A stretch of 64,000 bases of DNA from Burkholderia glumae LMG 2196 = ATCC 33617 (GTDB lineage: Bacteria > Pseudomonadota > Gammaproteobacteria > Burkholderiales > Burkholderiaceae): positions 2,294,001-2,358,000 of the forward strand of contig NZ_CP009435.1 in NCBI RefSeq assembly GCF_000960995.1, read 5' to 3'. The notes below the pieces were generated by a model. The model was not told the origin of the DNA. It worked only from the letters and a program-made list of their open reading frames with translations, and made no database searches. The position numbers were made by a program, and so were the translations under genes. The stretch's first letter is position 1. Each line of letters starts with the position of its first letter. Shown piece by piece: positions 18,292 to 27,163 of this stretch.

Positions 18292-19140
18292 CTAGCGTTT
18301 CTGGTAGATGCGTTCGCGCTCGCGGAACTCGCCGAACGCCTCGGGACGGGCGGAGAAGCGCAGGCTTTCCTTGCTGCCGAGCCCGAGGAAGCCGCGCCGC
18401 ACGAGGCTGCGCTCGAACAGCGCCAGCGCACGGTCCTGCAGCGCACGGTCGAAGTAGATCAGCACGTTGCGGCACGACACCAGATGAGCTTCGAGGAAGA
18501 CCTCGTCGGTCGAGAGGCTGTGGTCGGCGAACACCACGCGCTCGCGCAGCGAGGCGGAGAAGCGCGCGCCGCCGTAGGCCGCGTGATAGTAATCGGACAG
18601 CGAGCGCGTGCCGCCCGCGGCCAGATAGTTGCGCGAGAATCCCGCGATCCGGTCGAGCGTGTAGATGCCCGCCTCGGCGCGCGCGAGCGCGTCGGGATTG
18701 ATGTCGGTGGCATAGAACAGCGTTCGCTCGGTCAGCCCTTCCTCGTCGAACAGGATCTTCAGCGACCACAGCTCCTCGCCGGTGCAGCAGCCGGCCACCC
18801 AGACCTTGATCGACGGATAGGTCTGCAGGAGCGGCAGCACGTGCTCGCGCAGCGCGAGGAAGTAGGGCGGATCGCGGAACATGTCGCTGACCTGCACCGT
18901 CAGGTACTGGAACAGGCGCGTGAAGTCGGCCTCGCTGCGCAGGATTCTGTCCTGCAGCTGCGAGAGGGTGGGCAGGCCGAATTCGGTCAGCGCCTGGCTC
19001 AGACGGCGGCGCAGCGAGGACAGCGCATAGTGGCGGAAATCGTGCTGGTACTTCTGGTAGATCGCCTCGAGCAGCAGCTTCAGCTCGATATCGAAATCGG
19101 CCGTGTGCCGCGGCGGCGGAACGGGCGGGTGGGGTTGCAT
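18292..19140 (-). CDS. cheR: CheR-type SAM-dependent protein methyltransferase, 282 aa
   Basis: CheR N-terminal helical domain (about 18-95, HDFRHYALSSLRRRL) and catalytic Rossmann domain with the SAM loop WVAGCCTGEELW, ATDINPDALARAEAG and the substrate/SAM motif SCRNVLIYFD. Length normal for CheR. Together with cheB it would set methylation of Glu residues, probably on the kinase encoded just upstream, whose long coiled coil could be the substrate. In that gene order it recalls adaptive sensory operons rather than chemotaxis. Confidence 0.9.
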   Translation of the reverse strand: MQPHPPVPPPRHTADFDIELKLLLEAIYQKYQHDFRHYALSSLRRRLSQALTEFGLPTLSQLQDRILRSEADFTRLFQYLTVQVSDMFRDPPYFLALREHVLPLLQTYPSIKVWVAGCCTGEELWSLKILFDEEGLTERTLFYATDINPDALARAEAGIYTLDRIAGFSRNYLAAGGTRSLSDYYHAAYGGARFSASLRERVVFADHSLSTDEVFLEAHLVSCRNVLIYFDRALQDRALALFERSLVRRGFLGLGSKESLRFSARPEAFGEFRERERIYQKR

Positions 19141-19155
19141 GGGTTGCCCTTTGCG

Positions 19156-22100
19156 TCAGCGCTGCCGGAACCAGACGCGGCACAGCGACAGCAGCCGGTC
19201 GACGTCGATCGGCTTCGAGATGTAGTCGTCCGCGCCGGCTTGCAGGCAGCGCACGCGGTCGTGCGCCATCGCCTTGGCGGTCAGCGCGATGATCGGCAGG
19301 TGCGCGAAGCGCGGGTCGCGGCGGATCTCGGCGGTGGCGGTCAGGCCGTCCATCTCCGGCATCATCACGTCCATCAGCACCAGATCGACTGCCTCGCCGC
19401 GCTCGAGCACGTCGAGCGCCTCGCGGCCGTTGCGCGCGATCAGCAGCTTCGCGCCGAGCGGCTCGATCACGTGCGAGAGCGCGAAGATGTTGCGCGCGTC
19501 GTCCTCGGCCAGCAGGATCGCGCGGCCCTCGAACGCGTTGTCGCGCTGGCGCACCGTGCGCAGCATGCGCTGCTGTTCGGGCGCGAGCGAGGCTTCGACG
19601 CTGTGCAGGAACAGCGTGACTTCGTCGAGCAGCCGCTCGGGCGATTTCGCGCCCTTGATGATGATCGACTTCGAGTAGCGGCGCAGCCGGTGCTCTTCGT
19701 CGGCCGACAGCACGCGCCCGGTGTAGACGATCACCGGCAGCCGCGCGCGTGCGGTGTCGGCGGCGAGCCGTTCGAGCAGGTCGTAGCCGGTGCCGTCGGG
19801 CAGTGCGAGGTCGGTCACCACGCAGTCGAAGCCGCCCTGCGCGAGCGCGTCGAGCGCGCTCGCGAGCGTGGCCACCGCGACGATCTCGGTGGTCTCGCCT
19901 TCCAGCAGCACGCGGATGCTCTCGCGCATCGCGCTGTCATCCTCGATCACGAGCACGCGCTTGACCTGCTGCTGCAGGCGCCCTTCGAGGCGCCGGATCG
20001 CCGCTTCCAGCGTCGAGCGCGCGGTGGGCTTGAGCGTGTAGCCGACCGCGCCCAGGTGCAGCGCCTTCTCGGTATGGTCGGTGGCTGCCACGATATGGAT
20101 CGGGATGTGGCGCGTGAGCGTGTCGTTCTTGAGCCATTCGAGCACGGTCAGCCCCGAGCGGTCGGGCAGGTCGATGTCGAGCAGCACGGCGGTCGGCTGC
20201 ATGTCGCGCACCAGTGCGATGCCCGAGCTGCCGTCGCTCGCATGCACGAAGTCGAAATCGAGCTCGTGCACCAGATCGCGCAGGATCGCGGCGAACACCG
20301 GGTCGTCCTCGATCGCGAGGATCAGGCGGTGCGGGCGCCGGCGTGCGTCGCGGTCGTCGGCGATCGGCGCGGCGCCGCGGCGCTCGGCGTCGCTTGCGGC
20401 TTGCTCGGGTGCCGCCGGCGCGTGAGGCTGGGGGGCATGCAGCGCGGGCGTGGCGAAGGGCGGCGGCAGTGCGGCGCCGGCCGCGGGCACGAGCACGGGC
20501 ACGGACGAAGCGGCCAGATCGGCCGGCGCGACCGCGCTCTGGCCCGGTGCCTGCGCGAACGCCGGATCGAGCGGCAGCCACAGCGTGAACACGCTGCCCT
20601 TGCCCGGCTCGCTGGCCACGCCGATGCGTCCGCCGAGCAGCCGCGCGAACTCGCGCGAGATCGACAGGCCAAGGCCGCTGCCGCCGTATTGCCGGCTGGT
20701 CGAGCCATCGGCCTGCTGGAACGCCTCGAAGATCAGCTCCAGCTTGTCGGCCGCGATGCCGATGCCCGAGTCGCGCACGTCTAGGCGCACCATGCGCTGG
20801 CCCTCGGCCGAGATGGTCAGCGTCACTGCGCCGTGTTCGGTGAATTTCAGCGCGTTCGACAGCAGATTGCGCAGGATCTGCGTCACGCGCTGGCCGTCGC
20901 TGACGAGCGTGGCGGGCGTGCCCGGCGTGCGTTCGAGCGCGAGCGCGAGCCCCTTGGCGGCGGCCATCGGCTCGAAGGTCTCGCGCAGCGACTGCAGCAG
21001 CGCGTCCAGCGAGACCGTCTCGGGCTCGATCGTGATCTGGCCGGCCTCGACCTTCGAGAGGTCGAGGATGTCGTTGATCAGCACCAGCAAGTCGCTGTTC
21101 GAGGCGTGGATCGTTTCCGCGTAGCGCACCTGCTCGTCGGTCAGGTTGCCGGTGCGATTCTCCTGCAGCAGCCGCGCGAGGATCAGCGAGCTGTTGAGCG
21201 GCGTGCGCAGCTCGTGGGACATGTTGGCGAGGAATTCGGACTTGTAGCGGCTCGACTGTTCGAGGCGCGCGGCGTTGGCCGATAGCGCCTCCTGCGCCGT
21301 GACGAGTTCGTCCTTCTGCCGTTCGAGCCGCTGCGCGTATTGCTCGAGCTGCACGTTGGTCTGTTCGAGCTCGGCCTGCTGTTCCTTGAGCCGCGCCTGC
21401 GAGTCGGCCAGCGCGCGGCCGCGCTCCTCGAGCCCTTCGTTCGAAACGCGCAGTTCCTCCTGCTGAACCTGCAGCTCCTCGTTGAGCTGCTGCGTTTCGG
21501 CAAGCGTCTCCTGCAGGCGTTCGCGATACTGCGCCGCCGCGAGGAAGTCGCCCATGCTGGTGGCAACCAGTTGCAGCAGTTCGAGATCGCGTGCCTCGAT
21601 CTCGCGCATGAAGGCGAGCTCGACCACGCCGTTGACGGCGTTGTCGTTGAGGGTCGGCAGCACCACGATGCCGCGCGGCCGGCTCGCGCCGAGCCCGGAG
21701 CCGACCGTCAGATAGGTGTCGGGCACGTCGTGCAGCACGATCGTGCGGCGCGAGGCGGCCGCCTGGCCGACCAGGCTTTCGGGCTCGCGGAAGCTGCGGC
21801 CCGCGCTCTGATGCGCGTGGCTGAAGCCGTGTGTGGCCACGCGGCACAACTCGCCGGTGGCGGGCTCGCGCACGTAGACGGCCGACACCATCACGTCGAG
21901 ATACTGCGCGAGGAAGTCGAGTATCGCGAGGCCGACGAGCGCCGTGCTGCCCTGGCCCACCACCTTCTCGGCCAGCAGGCGCTGTCCCGAGCGCAGCCAC
22001 ACCTGCTGCTGCAAGACCTCGGTCTGTTCGGCCTGCCGGCGTAGCGCGCCGTCGTAGGTGCGCGAGAGGTCGAGCAGCTCACGGCGGCCGCGCCAGGCGA

Positions 22101-22704
22101 GCAGGGCGCTTGCCAGCACGCTGAACAGCAGGAAGATGCCCACCAGCGTCCAGGTCAGGCTCCTGGCCGAGGCGCTGCGCTGCTGGCGCAGCGCCAACTC
22201 CACGTCGAGGAAGGCGCCGAACTCGCGGCGCGTGGCATCGAACGCACGGCGGCCCTGATCGGCCTGCAAGGCGCCGCGATAGTCGAGATTGCGGCGCCGC
22301 AGGTCGATCAGTTCGCTCGAATAGCGGTTCCAGGTGTCCTGGAACGCCTGGATCTGGCGCAGCGTATCGACCTGTGACGGGTTGTCCGCCACCAGCTTCA
22401 TCAGCGACTCGATCTCCGCCTGCAGGCGCGCGTCGTCCTGCTCGTAAGGCGAGAGCAGGGTTTCGTTGCCGGTCAGCAGATAGCCGCGCAGCGATGATTC
22501 GCGCTCGGCCGCGAGCCGCAGCATTTCATTGGCGTCGCCGATCACGCGTTCGGAGTGCTCCACCCAGCTCATGACCGATACCAGATAGAGCACGAGCGCG
22601 ATGAACACGCCCGCCGTCACGATGCCCATGCCCAGCGGCAGGGCGATGTTGCGCTGGATGATGCGTTGGAATGCGGTCTGATCGACTGCAGCGGTGGCGG
22701 TCAT
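19156..22704 (-). CDS. Hybrid histidine kinase with CHASE3-like sensor, GAF, coiled coil, HisKA, HATPase and three receivers
   Basis: 1182 residues from the ATG at 22704; the frame runs on to 23034 but the extra part is low-complexity and has no ribosome site. Two membrane helices flank a periplasmic CHASE3-like helical domain (about 35-185, RESSLRGYLLTGNETLLSPYE). A GAF domain (about 230-385) is followed by a Gln/Glu-rich coiled coil (390-480), HisKA with SHELRTP near 496, HATPase_c (NLLSNALKF, GLGLSISREFA), and receivers near 790, 912 and 1058 with Asp in LLDIDLPDRSG, VTDLALPDGTG and LMDVMMPEMDG. First gene of the operon with cheR, cheB and the receiver-kinase. Confidence 0.92.
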   Translation of the reverse strand: MTATAAVDQTAFQRIIQRNIALPLGMGIVTAGVFIALVLYLVSVMSWVEHSERVIGDANEMLRLAAERESSLRGYLLTGNETLLSPYEQDDARLQAEIESLMKLVADNPSQVDTLRQIQAFQDTWNRYSSELIDLRRRNLDYRGALQADQGRRAFDATRREFGAFLDVELALRQQRSASARSLTWTLVGIFLLFSVLASALLAWRGRRELLDLSRTYDGALRRQAEQTEVLQQQVWLRSGQRLLAEKVVGQGSTALVGLAILDFLAQYLDVMVSAVYVREPATGELCRVATHGFSHAHQSAGRSFREPESLVGQAAASRRTIVLHDVPDTYLTVGSGLGASRPRGIVVLPTLNDNAVNGVVELAFMREIEARDLELLQLVATSMGDFLAAAQYRERLQETLAETQQLNEELQVQQEELRVSNEGLEERGRALADSQARLKEQQAELEQTNVQLEQYAQRLERQKDELVTAQEALSANAARLEQSSRYKSEFLANMSHELRTPLNSSLILARLLQENRTGNLTDEQVRYAETIHASNSDLLVLINDILDLSKVEAGQITIEPETVSLDALLQSLRETFEPMAAAKGLALALERTPGTPATLVSDGQRVTQILRNLLSNALKFTEHGAVTLTISAEGQRMVRLDVRDSGIGIAADKLELIFEAFQQADGSTSRQYGGSGLGLSISREFARLLGGRIGVASEPGKGSVFTLWLPLDPAFAQAPGQSAVAPADLAASSVPVLVPAAGAALPPPFATPALHAPQPHAPAAPEQAASDAERRGAAPIADDRDARRRPHRLILAIEDDPVFAAILRDLVHELDFDFVHASDGSSGIALVRDMQPTAVLLDIDLPDRSGLTVLEWLKNDTLTRHIPIHIVAATDHTEKALHLGAVGYTLKPTARSTLEAAIRRLEGRLQQQVKRVLVIEDDSAMRESIRVLLEGETTEIVAVATLASALDALAQGGFDCVVTDLALPDGTGYDLLERLAADTARARLPVIVYTGRVLSADEEHRLRRYSKSIIIKGAKSPERLLDEVTLFLHSVEASLAPEQQRMLRTVRQRDNAFEGRAILLAEDDARNIFALSHVIEPLGAKLLIARNGREALDVLERGEAVDLVLMDVMMPEMDGLTATAEIRRDPRFAHLPIIALTAKAMAHDRVRCLQAGADDYISKPIDVDRLLSLCRVWFRQR

Positions 22705-22840
22705 TTTTTCCGTTTTGTAGCGTGCCTCGAATCCCGGGCGGTATTTTCTGCACGGCGACGGCGTCGCCGCATGACCGGGAGCCCCCTGGCGCCGGGTGGG
22801 CTCACATACTACTGCGGCAGGCTCGGCGCGCGCTAGCTGA

Positions 22841-23233
22841 TGCGGTGCGCGACGGACAGATTTGGCGGCATGCGAGGCGGGCGTGGTGGGCCCGCGCGGC
22901 GCCGTGGCGTTGGGCGCATGGACCCACGCCTTGGGCATTGCCAAGGCGAATGGCGGCACTAGACGGAAACTGCTGCTCGAGCAGCCAACGGCGAAGAGGC
23001 TGGCTCGGGATGCCGACAACCCGACCGCGATCAACGAATGAGAGCAGGTGTCGAGGGCGTATGATCAGGGCGCTTGCGGCCTAGTGCGCGGCCCGGTCGG
23101 CAAGGAACTGCGCTTCGGCAACACGTTGTGGGACGGGTATGGGAAGGGCAACTTGATGACCAGCTCGAACGTCGAGATGATCCAGGCCATTGACCCGAGC
23201 ACCAGGGAAATCACCATCATTTTTCAGAGGTAA
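22841..23233 (+). pseudogene. Broken C-terminal fragment of a polymorphic-type toxin
   Basis: One reading frame runs from just after a TGA at 22838 to the TAA ending at 23233 and is broken once, by an in-frame TGA at 23039-23041. The part before reads ...THALGIAKANGGTRRKLL...PTAINE and the part after reads VRGPVGKELRFGNTLWDG...ITIIFQR. The frame has coding-like composition on both sides of the stop but no start or N-terminus. It ends 3 bases before an immunity-like gene, the layout of a toxin tail and its immunity gene. The toxin domain is not recognised. A second possibility is a short functional ORF from GTG 23048. Confidence 0.4.
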
Positions 23234-23236
23234 GTC

Positions 23237-23491
23237 ATGGGCTTTGTTGTGACCGGTGTTTCCCGCAGTGATATCCAGTTGTGCGAAGGTTCGCGCAAGG
23301 CCCGCGTGCAGGGCGAGGGGCTGCTGGTCTCCAAGCCCGGGGATCCCGCGTTCGTGGTCTATCTGAACACCCTGAACGAGCTTGCGTCGGCAGGGAAGAA
23401 GGAATCATTGAGCGAGACGGACCGCCAGCAGATCATCGAGGCGATCGAGGCGTACTTCTCCGGGCGCAGGATGGTGGTGGACTTCGAGTAA
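23237..23491 (+). CDS. Imm74-like immunity protein, 84 aa
   Basis: ATG 23237 with AGAGG upstream. The small soluble product has the pattern FVVTGVSRSDIQLCEGSRK..VQGEGLL, FVVYLNTLNEL and LSETDRQQIIEAIEAYFSGRRMVVDFE, which I recall from the Imm74 immunity family of polymorphic toxin systems. It sits immediately behind the broken toxin tail, which supports the assignment. The gene itself is intact, so it could still protect against the same toxin delivered by sister cells. Confidence 0.6.
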   Translation: MGFVVTGVSRSDIQLCEGSRKARVQGEGLLVSKPGDPAFVVYLNTLNELASAGKKESLSETDRQQIIEAIEAYFSGRRMVVDFE

Positions 23492-24046
23492 GGAGGTGGC
23501 CGCGCGCGTTCGAACCGTAGCTTGGAATTTCCAACTGGGAAGGCCGGGGCGGCCATGCTGCCGATTTGATTTCAGCAGCGTCGGGGCGGTACGCCTTATC
23601 CGGCGTCTGATCGGACAGACGCGAATGGGCCGTGTCCGGTGTACAAAATGGTGTTCTGATCGACGGAGCGCCGTCGAGGTGGCGCAACGGGCCGAGTTGG
23701 ATGGGATGCGCCCGGCGGCTGCCCCGCGACGCGTGATCTTCGCAGACCGGCCAGTATGGGGCATTTGCCCACAACATCGCGCGGACAGCCAAACGTCGTT
23801 GGCAATCCGTAAGCGCACGTTCGTCACGACGCGGCGATTTGTTCACAGGCTTTTCGGGGCGGCATGAGGCATACCGTTTGTCCCGTTATGAAAGGACAAG
23901 TCCACAGGATGTAAAATTTTCGCAATGATAGTAATCTTCCTGTTTTTCACTAGGGCTGCCTACCGGTGGAATTTTGTTAGAAGCTGTCACGGACTACTTC
24001 GGTGGTCACGTCAGCTCATCGCCCTGCAAATCGGCCAAGGAACATC
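23492..24046. other. Intergenic accessory region with repeat copy A
   Basis: No gene is supported. The left part holds the diverged repeat (23521-23650); the right part is AT-richer and contains the likely promoter region of the ATPase gene at 24047. Confidence 0.4.
23521..23650 (+). repeat. Diverged ~130-bp direct repeat, copy A
   Basis: Shares with 26728-26866 the blocks CATGCTGCCGATT, CAGCAGC/CAGGCAGC, ATCCGGCGTCTGATC and CGAATGGG-CCGT-TCCGGT, in the same order and spacing. The two copies lie on either side of the ATPase/TOPRIM-like gene pair. They look like remnants of the same mobile-element end or untranslated region. Confidence 0.6.
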
Positions 24047-25480
24047 ATGCTGACTCGTTTGAAAGTTGTCGGGTTCAAGAATCTTCGGAAGATCGACATT
24101 CAGTTCGGTCTGTTCACTTGCATTGCCGGTGCCAATGGTGTGGGGAAATCGAATCTGTTCGATGCAATCACTTTCTTGTGCGATTTGGCATCCATGCCGA
24201 TTCTCAAGGCATGCAGCAATGTGCGCGGTACACATGGCCGGGCGTCAGAATTCGAGTCACTGTTTTTCCATGAAAAGGGGGAGAAGGAACTCCGAATGGA
24301 ATTTCTTGCGGAGATGATTGTCCCAAATGACGTTGTCGATGATTTCGACCGCAATGTCAAGCCTACGGCGACCTTGCTTGAATATTCCTTGGTGCTTCGT
24401 CTTAATACTGAAGCGACACTTGGCTCTTCAAAAGATCCGATCCACATCGAACGCGAAGAATTACGTGCGAAGCCGTCCAGTGAAGCGCAGAAATTCCTTT
24501 CGTTCAGCGTCGGTGCTGATCTCGCTAAAAATAAAAAGCTGATCTTTGGACCTGGGCCACGTACATCTCCATTCATCGAAACCGATAGCAAGGATTTGGA
24601 CATCACAATCTTGCTGCGCAGCGACCGTAGCGGCGGGCAGCCTCAGAAGATATCTGCCCGCAAGAGTCCGCAAACTATTCTTTCCGGCGTTAATCTGTCA
24701 TCGCACCCGACGGCCTTGGCTGCCCGCAGAGAAATGCAATCGTGGCGTATGTTGCAATTGGAGCCTTCGGCATTGCGCGCGCCGGACGATGTGTTTGACG
24801 ACGCCTCGCTTTCTCCCACGGGGAAGCATATGCCCAATACTTTGTTCCGTTTGGGTAGATACAGCGATATTGCGAATCGATTGGCTGATTTGATCCCCGG
24901 AGTGACTGCCTTGGATGTAGATACCGATGAGACGAGGCAGCAGCGCACACTATTGGTGAAGATGAGCGATGGTCGTTCGTATCCCGCGAGTTCATTGTCG
25001 GATGGCACGCTCCGGTTCCTCGTACTTGCGGTGCTGGCTAGCGATCCAGATGCCAAAGGACTGGTGTGCTTGGAAGAACCTGAGAACGGCATCCATCCTT
25101 TGCGAATTCCTGAGATGCTTCGCTTGGTCAGGGAACTTTCCGATGCCGACTTGTCGGGAGAGGAGCTTGCCGTTCAGCATTCGTTGCGACAGGTCATCAT
25201 AAATACACATTCGCCGCTGGTCGTAGCTGAGCTTTTAGACGACGAATTGCTCTTTGCTGAATCTTTGCGCCTGCGTGGTGCCTCGTTTGCAAACTTTAAG
25301 CCTATTGGCGGGACTTGGCGCGCGCGAGCGCCAAACGCGTCCGATTCAGGATTTATCACACGAGGTGAGTTGCATGCCTATCTCTCTGGCATGAGAGCGA
25401 GGTCAAGGAGCAATGGTCCTAAACACGTTGTGGACCATTTGCCGCCGATTGAGACACTGGATCTTTTTCGAAGTGCCTAA
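24047..25480 (+). CDS. AAA (SMC/RecF-like) ATPase, 477 aa; likely defence component
   Basis: Start at ATG 24047 (AAGG upstream, and RLKVVGFKNLRKIDI is the standard opening of this family). Walker A GANGVGKS (28-35), an ABC-type signature SSLSDGTLRFL near 320, Walker B CLEEPENGIHP near 340 and an H-loop NTHSPLVV near 385. This is the AAA_21/AAA_15 type used in OLD, PARIS, Septu and similar systems, where the ATPase senses or is triggered by phage and works with a nuclease partner. The downstream gene begins 15 bases after its stop. Base composition is lower in GC than the flanking core genes, suggesting transfer. Confidence 0.85.
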   Translation: MLTRLKVVGFKNLRKIDIQFGLFTCIAGANGVGKSNLFDAITFLCDLASMPILKACSNVRGTHGRASEFESLFFHEKGEKELRMEFLAEMIVPNDVVDDFDRNVKPTATLLEYSLVLRLNTEATLGSSKDPIHIEREELRAKPSSEAQKFLSFSVGADLAKNKKLIFGPGPRTSPFIETDSKDLDITILLRSDRSGGQPQKISARKSPQTILSGVNLSSHPTALAARREMQSWRMLQLEPSALRAPDDVFDDASLSPTGKHMPNTLFRLGRYSDIANRLADLIPGVTALDVDTDETRQQRTLLVKMSDGRSYPASSLSDGTLRFLVLAVLASDPDAKGLVCLEEPENGIHPLRIPEMLRLVRELSDADLSGEELAVQHSLRQVIINTHSPLVVAELLDDELLFAESLRLRGASFANFKPIGGTWRARAPNASDSGFITRGELHAYLSGMRARSRSNGPKHVVDHLPPIETLDLFRSA

Positions 25481-25495
25481 TCGCGTGGCCTATAT

Positions 25496-26164
25496 ATGAA
25501 AACTCTGACAGTAACGCTACTTACTGATGGCACATCGGATCGGACTCTGCTGCCTATTGTCCAGTTTCTCTTGGACGAGTGGAGCCCGTTTCCCCATCGA
25601 ACGCTGTTCGCCGACGGACTTCATTCAGGTGCGCTCAACGCTAGGCTTCCTCGGGTAATCGAGCTTTTTCCGTGCGATTTGCTTTTTATTCATCGAGATG
25701 CGGAGCGCGAGCCTCTTGAAACCCGCGTGCAAGAAATCCAGACGGCGCTGGCGGAGTCTGCACCCCAGCACCTTCCGCATATTTGCCTTGTACCTGTGCG
25801 GATGACCGAAAGCTGGCTGCTGCTGGACGAACCGGCGATCCGTTCAGCCGCTGGCAATCCTGATGGACGTACCCCACTCAAGCTCCCCAAAGCCGCTGCC
25901 ATTGAAGGGCTCGCAGACCCCAAGAGCAAACTGTTCGAGTCACTAACGGCGGCAGCCGAGGTGACAGGAAGGCACCGGCGAAGGTTCAGTCCGGAGGCCG
26001 CACGGCATCGCGTGGCGGAGATTCTCGATCCGAGTGTGCTGCGTCAACTTGCGTCTTTTCAATTTGCGGAAAAACAGGTTAGAGATTTTTTTCGTACCAA
26101 CTTCACTGTGCCCTCAGAGAAAACGCATAAAGCCATCCCCAGGCCCATCAAAGCGACGCGATAG
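25496..26164 (+). CDS. TOPRIM-like (DUF4276-like) partner protein, 222 aa
   Basis: ATG 25496, 15 bases after the ATPase gene. The N-terminus reads TLLTDGTSDRTLLPI and a later strand reads LLFIHRDAEREP; an acidic residue in the first motif and Asp in the second are where TOPRIM-fold nucleases hold metal. The middle has VPVRMTESWLLLDE and AAGNPDGRTPLKLP. I recall these from DUF4276-like proteins, often found behind AAA ATPases. In PARIS and AbiL-type pairs the second gene is likewise a TOPRIM-like effector held by the ATPase. Family name is from memory. Confidence 0.65.
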   Translation: MKTLTVTLLTDGTSDRTLLPIVQFLLDEWSPFPHRTLFADGLHSGALNARLPRVIELFPCDLLFIHRDAEREPLETRVQEIQTALAESAPQHLPHICLVPVRMTESWLLLDEPAIRSAAGNPDGRTPLKLPKAAAIEGLADPKSKLFESLTAAAEVTGRHRRRFSPEAARHRVAEILDPSVLRQLASFQFAEKQVRDFFRTNFTVPSEKTHKAIPRPIKATR

Positions 26165-26507
26165 AAGTCAAGGGTAGCGGCGATGAGCCGCTTGGTCTTG
26201 GAGACCGTCCGTTCCGGAGATAGGACTGTTCGGACGCTCGCGAACGGGAGTTGATGACTCACCGGCTTTAATGCGAGGACTGACTGATCTGGTGGCAAGA
26301 TCATTGACGCGCCGGTTGCCCCTTGACAATGCGGTGGTAACGAGGCGCGTGCTGGCCAGGATCAGGCGGATGGCCGCTCTACGCTCGAGAGCCGCCGTCC
26401 GTCCCAAGATGCTGTGAGGGACCGTTGTGGGTCGATCTACGCCGGTCGCGCGTTGCAGGGCGGCGGCCGGCCGCGATCGGCCAGCATTGGCCGTGCGGCC
26501 GAAGTAG

Positions 26508-26651
26508 GTAACAATCAGCCTAGGCGTTGATCCGGCGCTGCTGGCGTATGTAGACGAACGTGCTGCGAAGCAGGGGATAAGCCGAGCGGCTGTGATCGCC
26601 GTGGCGACGTCGAAGTGGGGCGATACTAACCAGTCATGCCGGTGTCAGTAG
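26508..26651 (+). pseudogene. Possible relic of a ribbon-helix-helix (CopG-like) gene
   Basis: The frame reads VTISLGVDPALLAYVDERAAKQGISRAAVIAVAT, which has the length and spacing of a CopG/Arc fold (strand, helix, turn, helix with SRAAVI). The usual Met is missing and a stop lies directly before it, so it looks like a leftover. Confidence 0.3.
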
Positions 26652-26727
26652 ACTCGACAAGTTTCGTAGCGGAAAATTGCGAGAAGCCAGTAGCCACTAG
26701 AGGTGGCCTCACTCGTTCGGACAGTTC

Positions 26728-26866
26728 TCTGAGATTTTCAAGTGGAACGACCGCGGCAATCATGCTGCCGATTGGATCGCAGGCAGCATCGCGAAGCATG
26801 CCTCATCCGGCGTCTGATCCGCCAGACTCGAATGGGGCCGTTTCCGGTTATACAGCTCAATGTAGT
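26728..26866 (+). repeat. Diverged ~130-bp direct repeat, copy B
   Basis: Second copy of the repeat at 23521-23650, same orientation; by eye roughly two thirds to three quarters of positions agree. Confidence 0.6.
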
Positions 26867-27163
26867 TGCCGATGGGACGCCGGGCATGGCCGACCGACTC
26901 GTGCGCTTCGGTGCGGCATTGCTGTTGTGGTAGAGCCAGTTCTCACCGCCGCTCTTCGATCCTTGGTGCCGGCTTGGCTGGTGTTTTCCAGTTCGACGCT
27001 CACGGTCATCGTGTGCGGCGCAGCCAAACGGCGTAGATCCCGATCAGCACGATCACGCCCACATCGACCGGCACGAGCACCGGCAACGGGTTTTCCCAAT
27101 TGTCCATGTTCGTGGTGCGGCCATAGTAAGGGGGGCCGTTGCCGTAGGCGTCCCGCAGGTTTA

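Larger units (their letters stand above)
26165..27005. other. Accessory intergenic region with remnants
   Basis: About 840 bases without an intact gene. It contains a possible relic of a ribbon-helix-helix gene (26508-26651) and repeat copy B (26728-26866). Frames in between have neither starts with ribosome sites nor family sequence. Confidence 0.45.

Noticed and set aside
18001..20784. 927-codon plus-strand frame
   Set aside because: It is antisense to the hybrid kinase, cheR and cheB, which have full domain motifs; a high-GC shadow.
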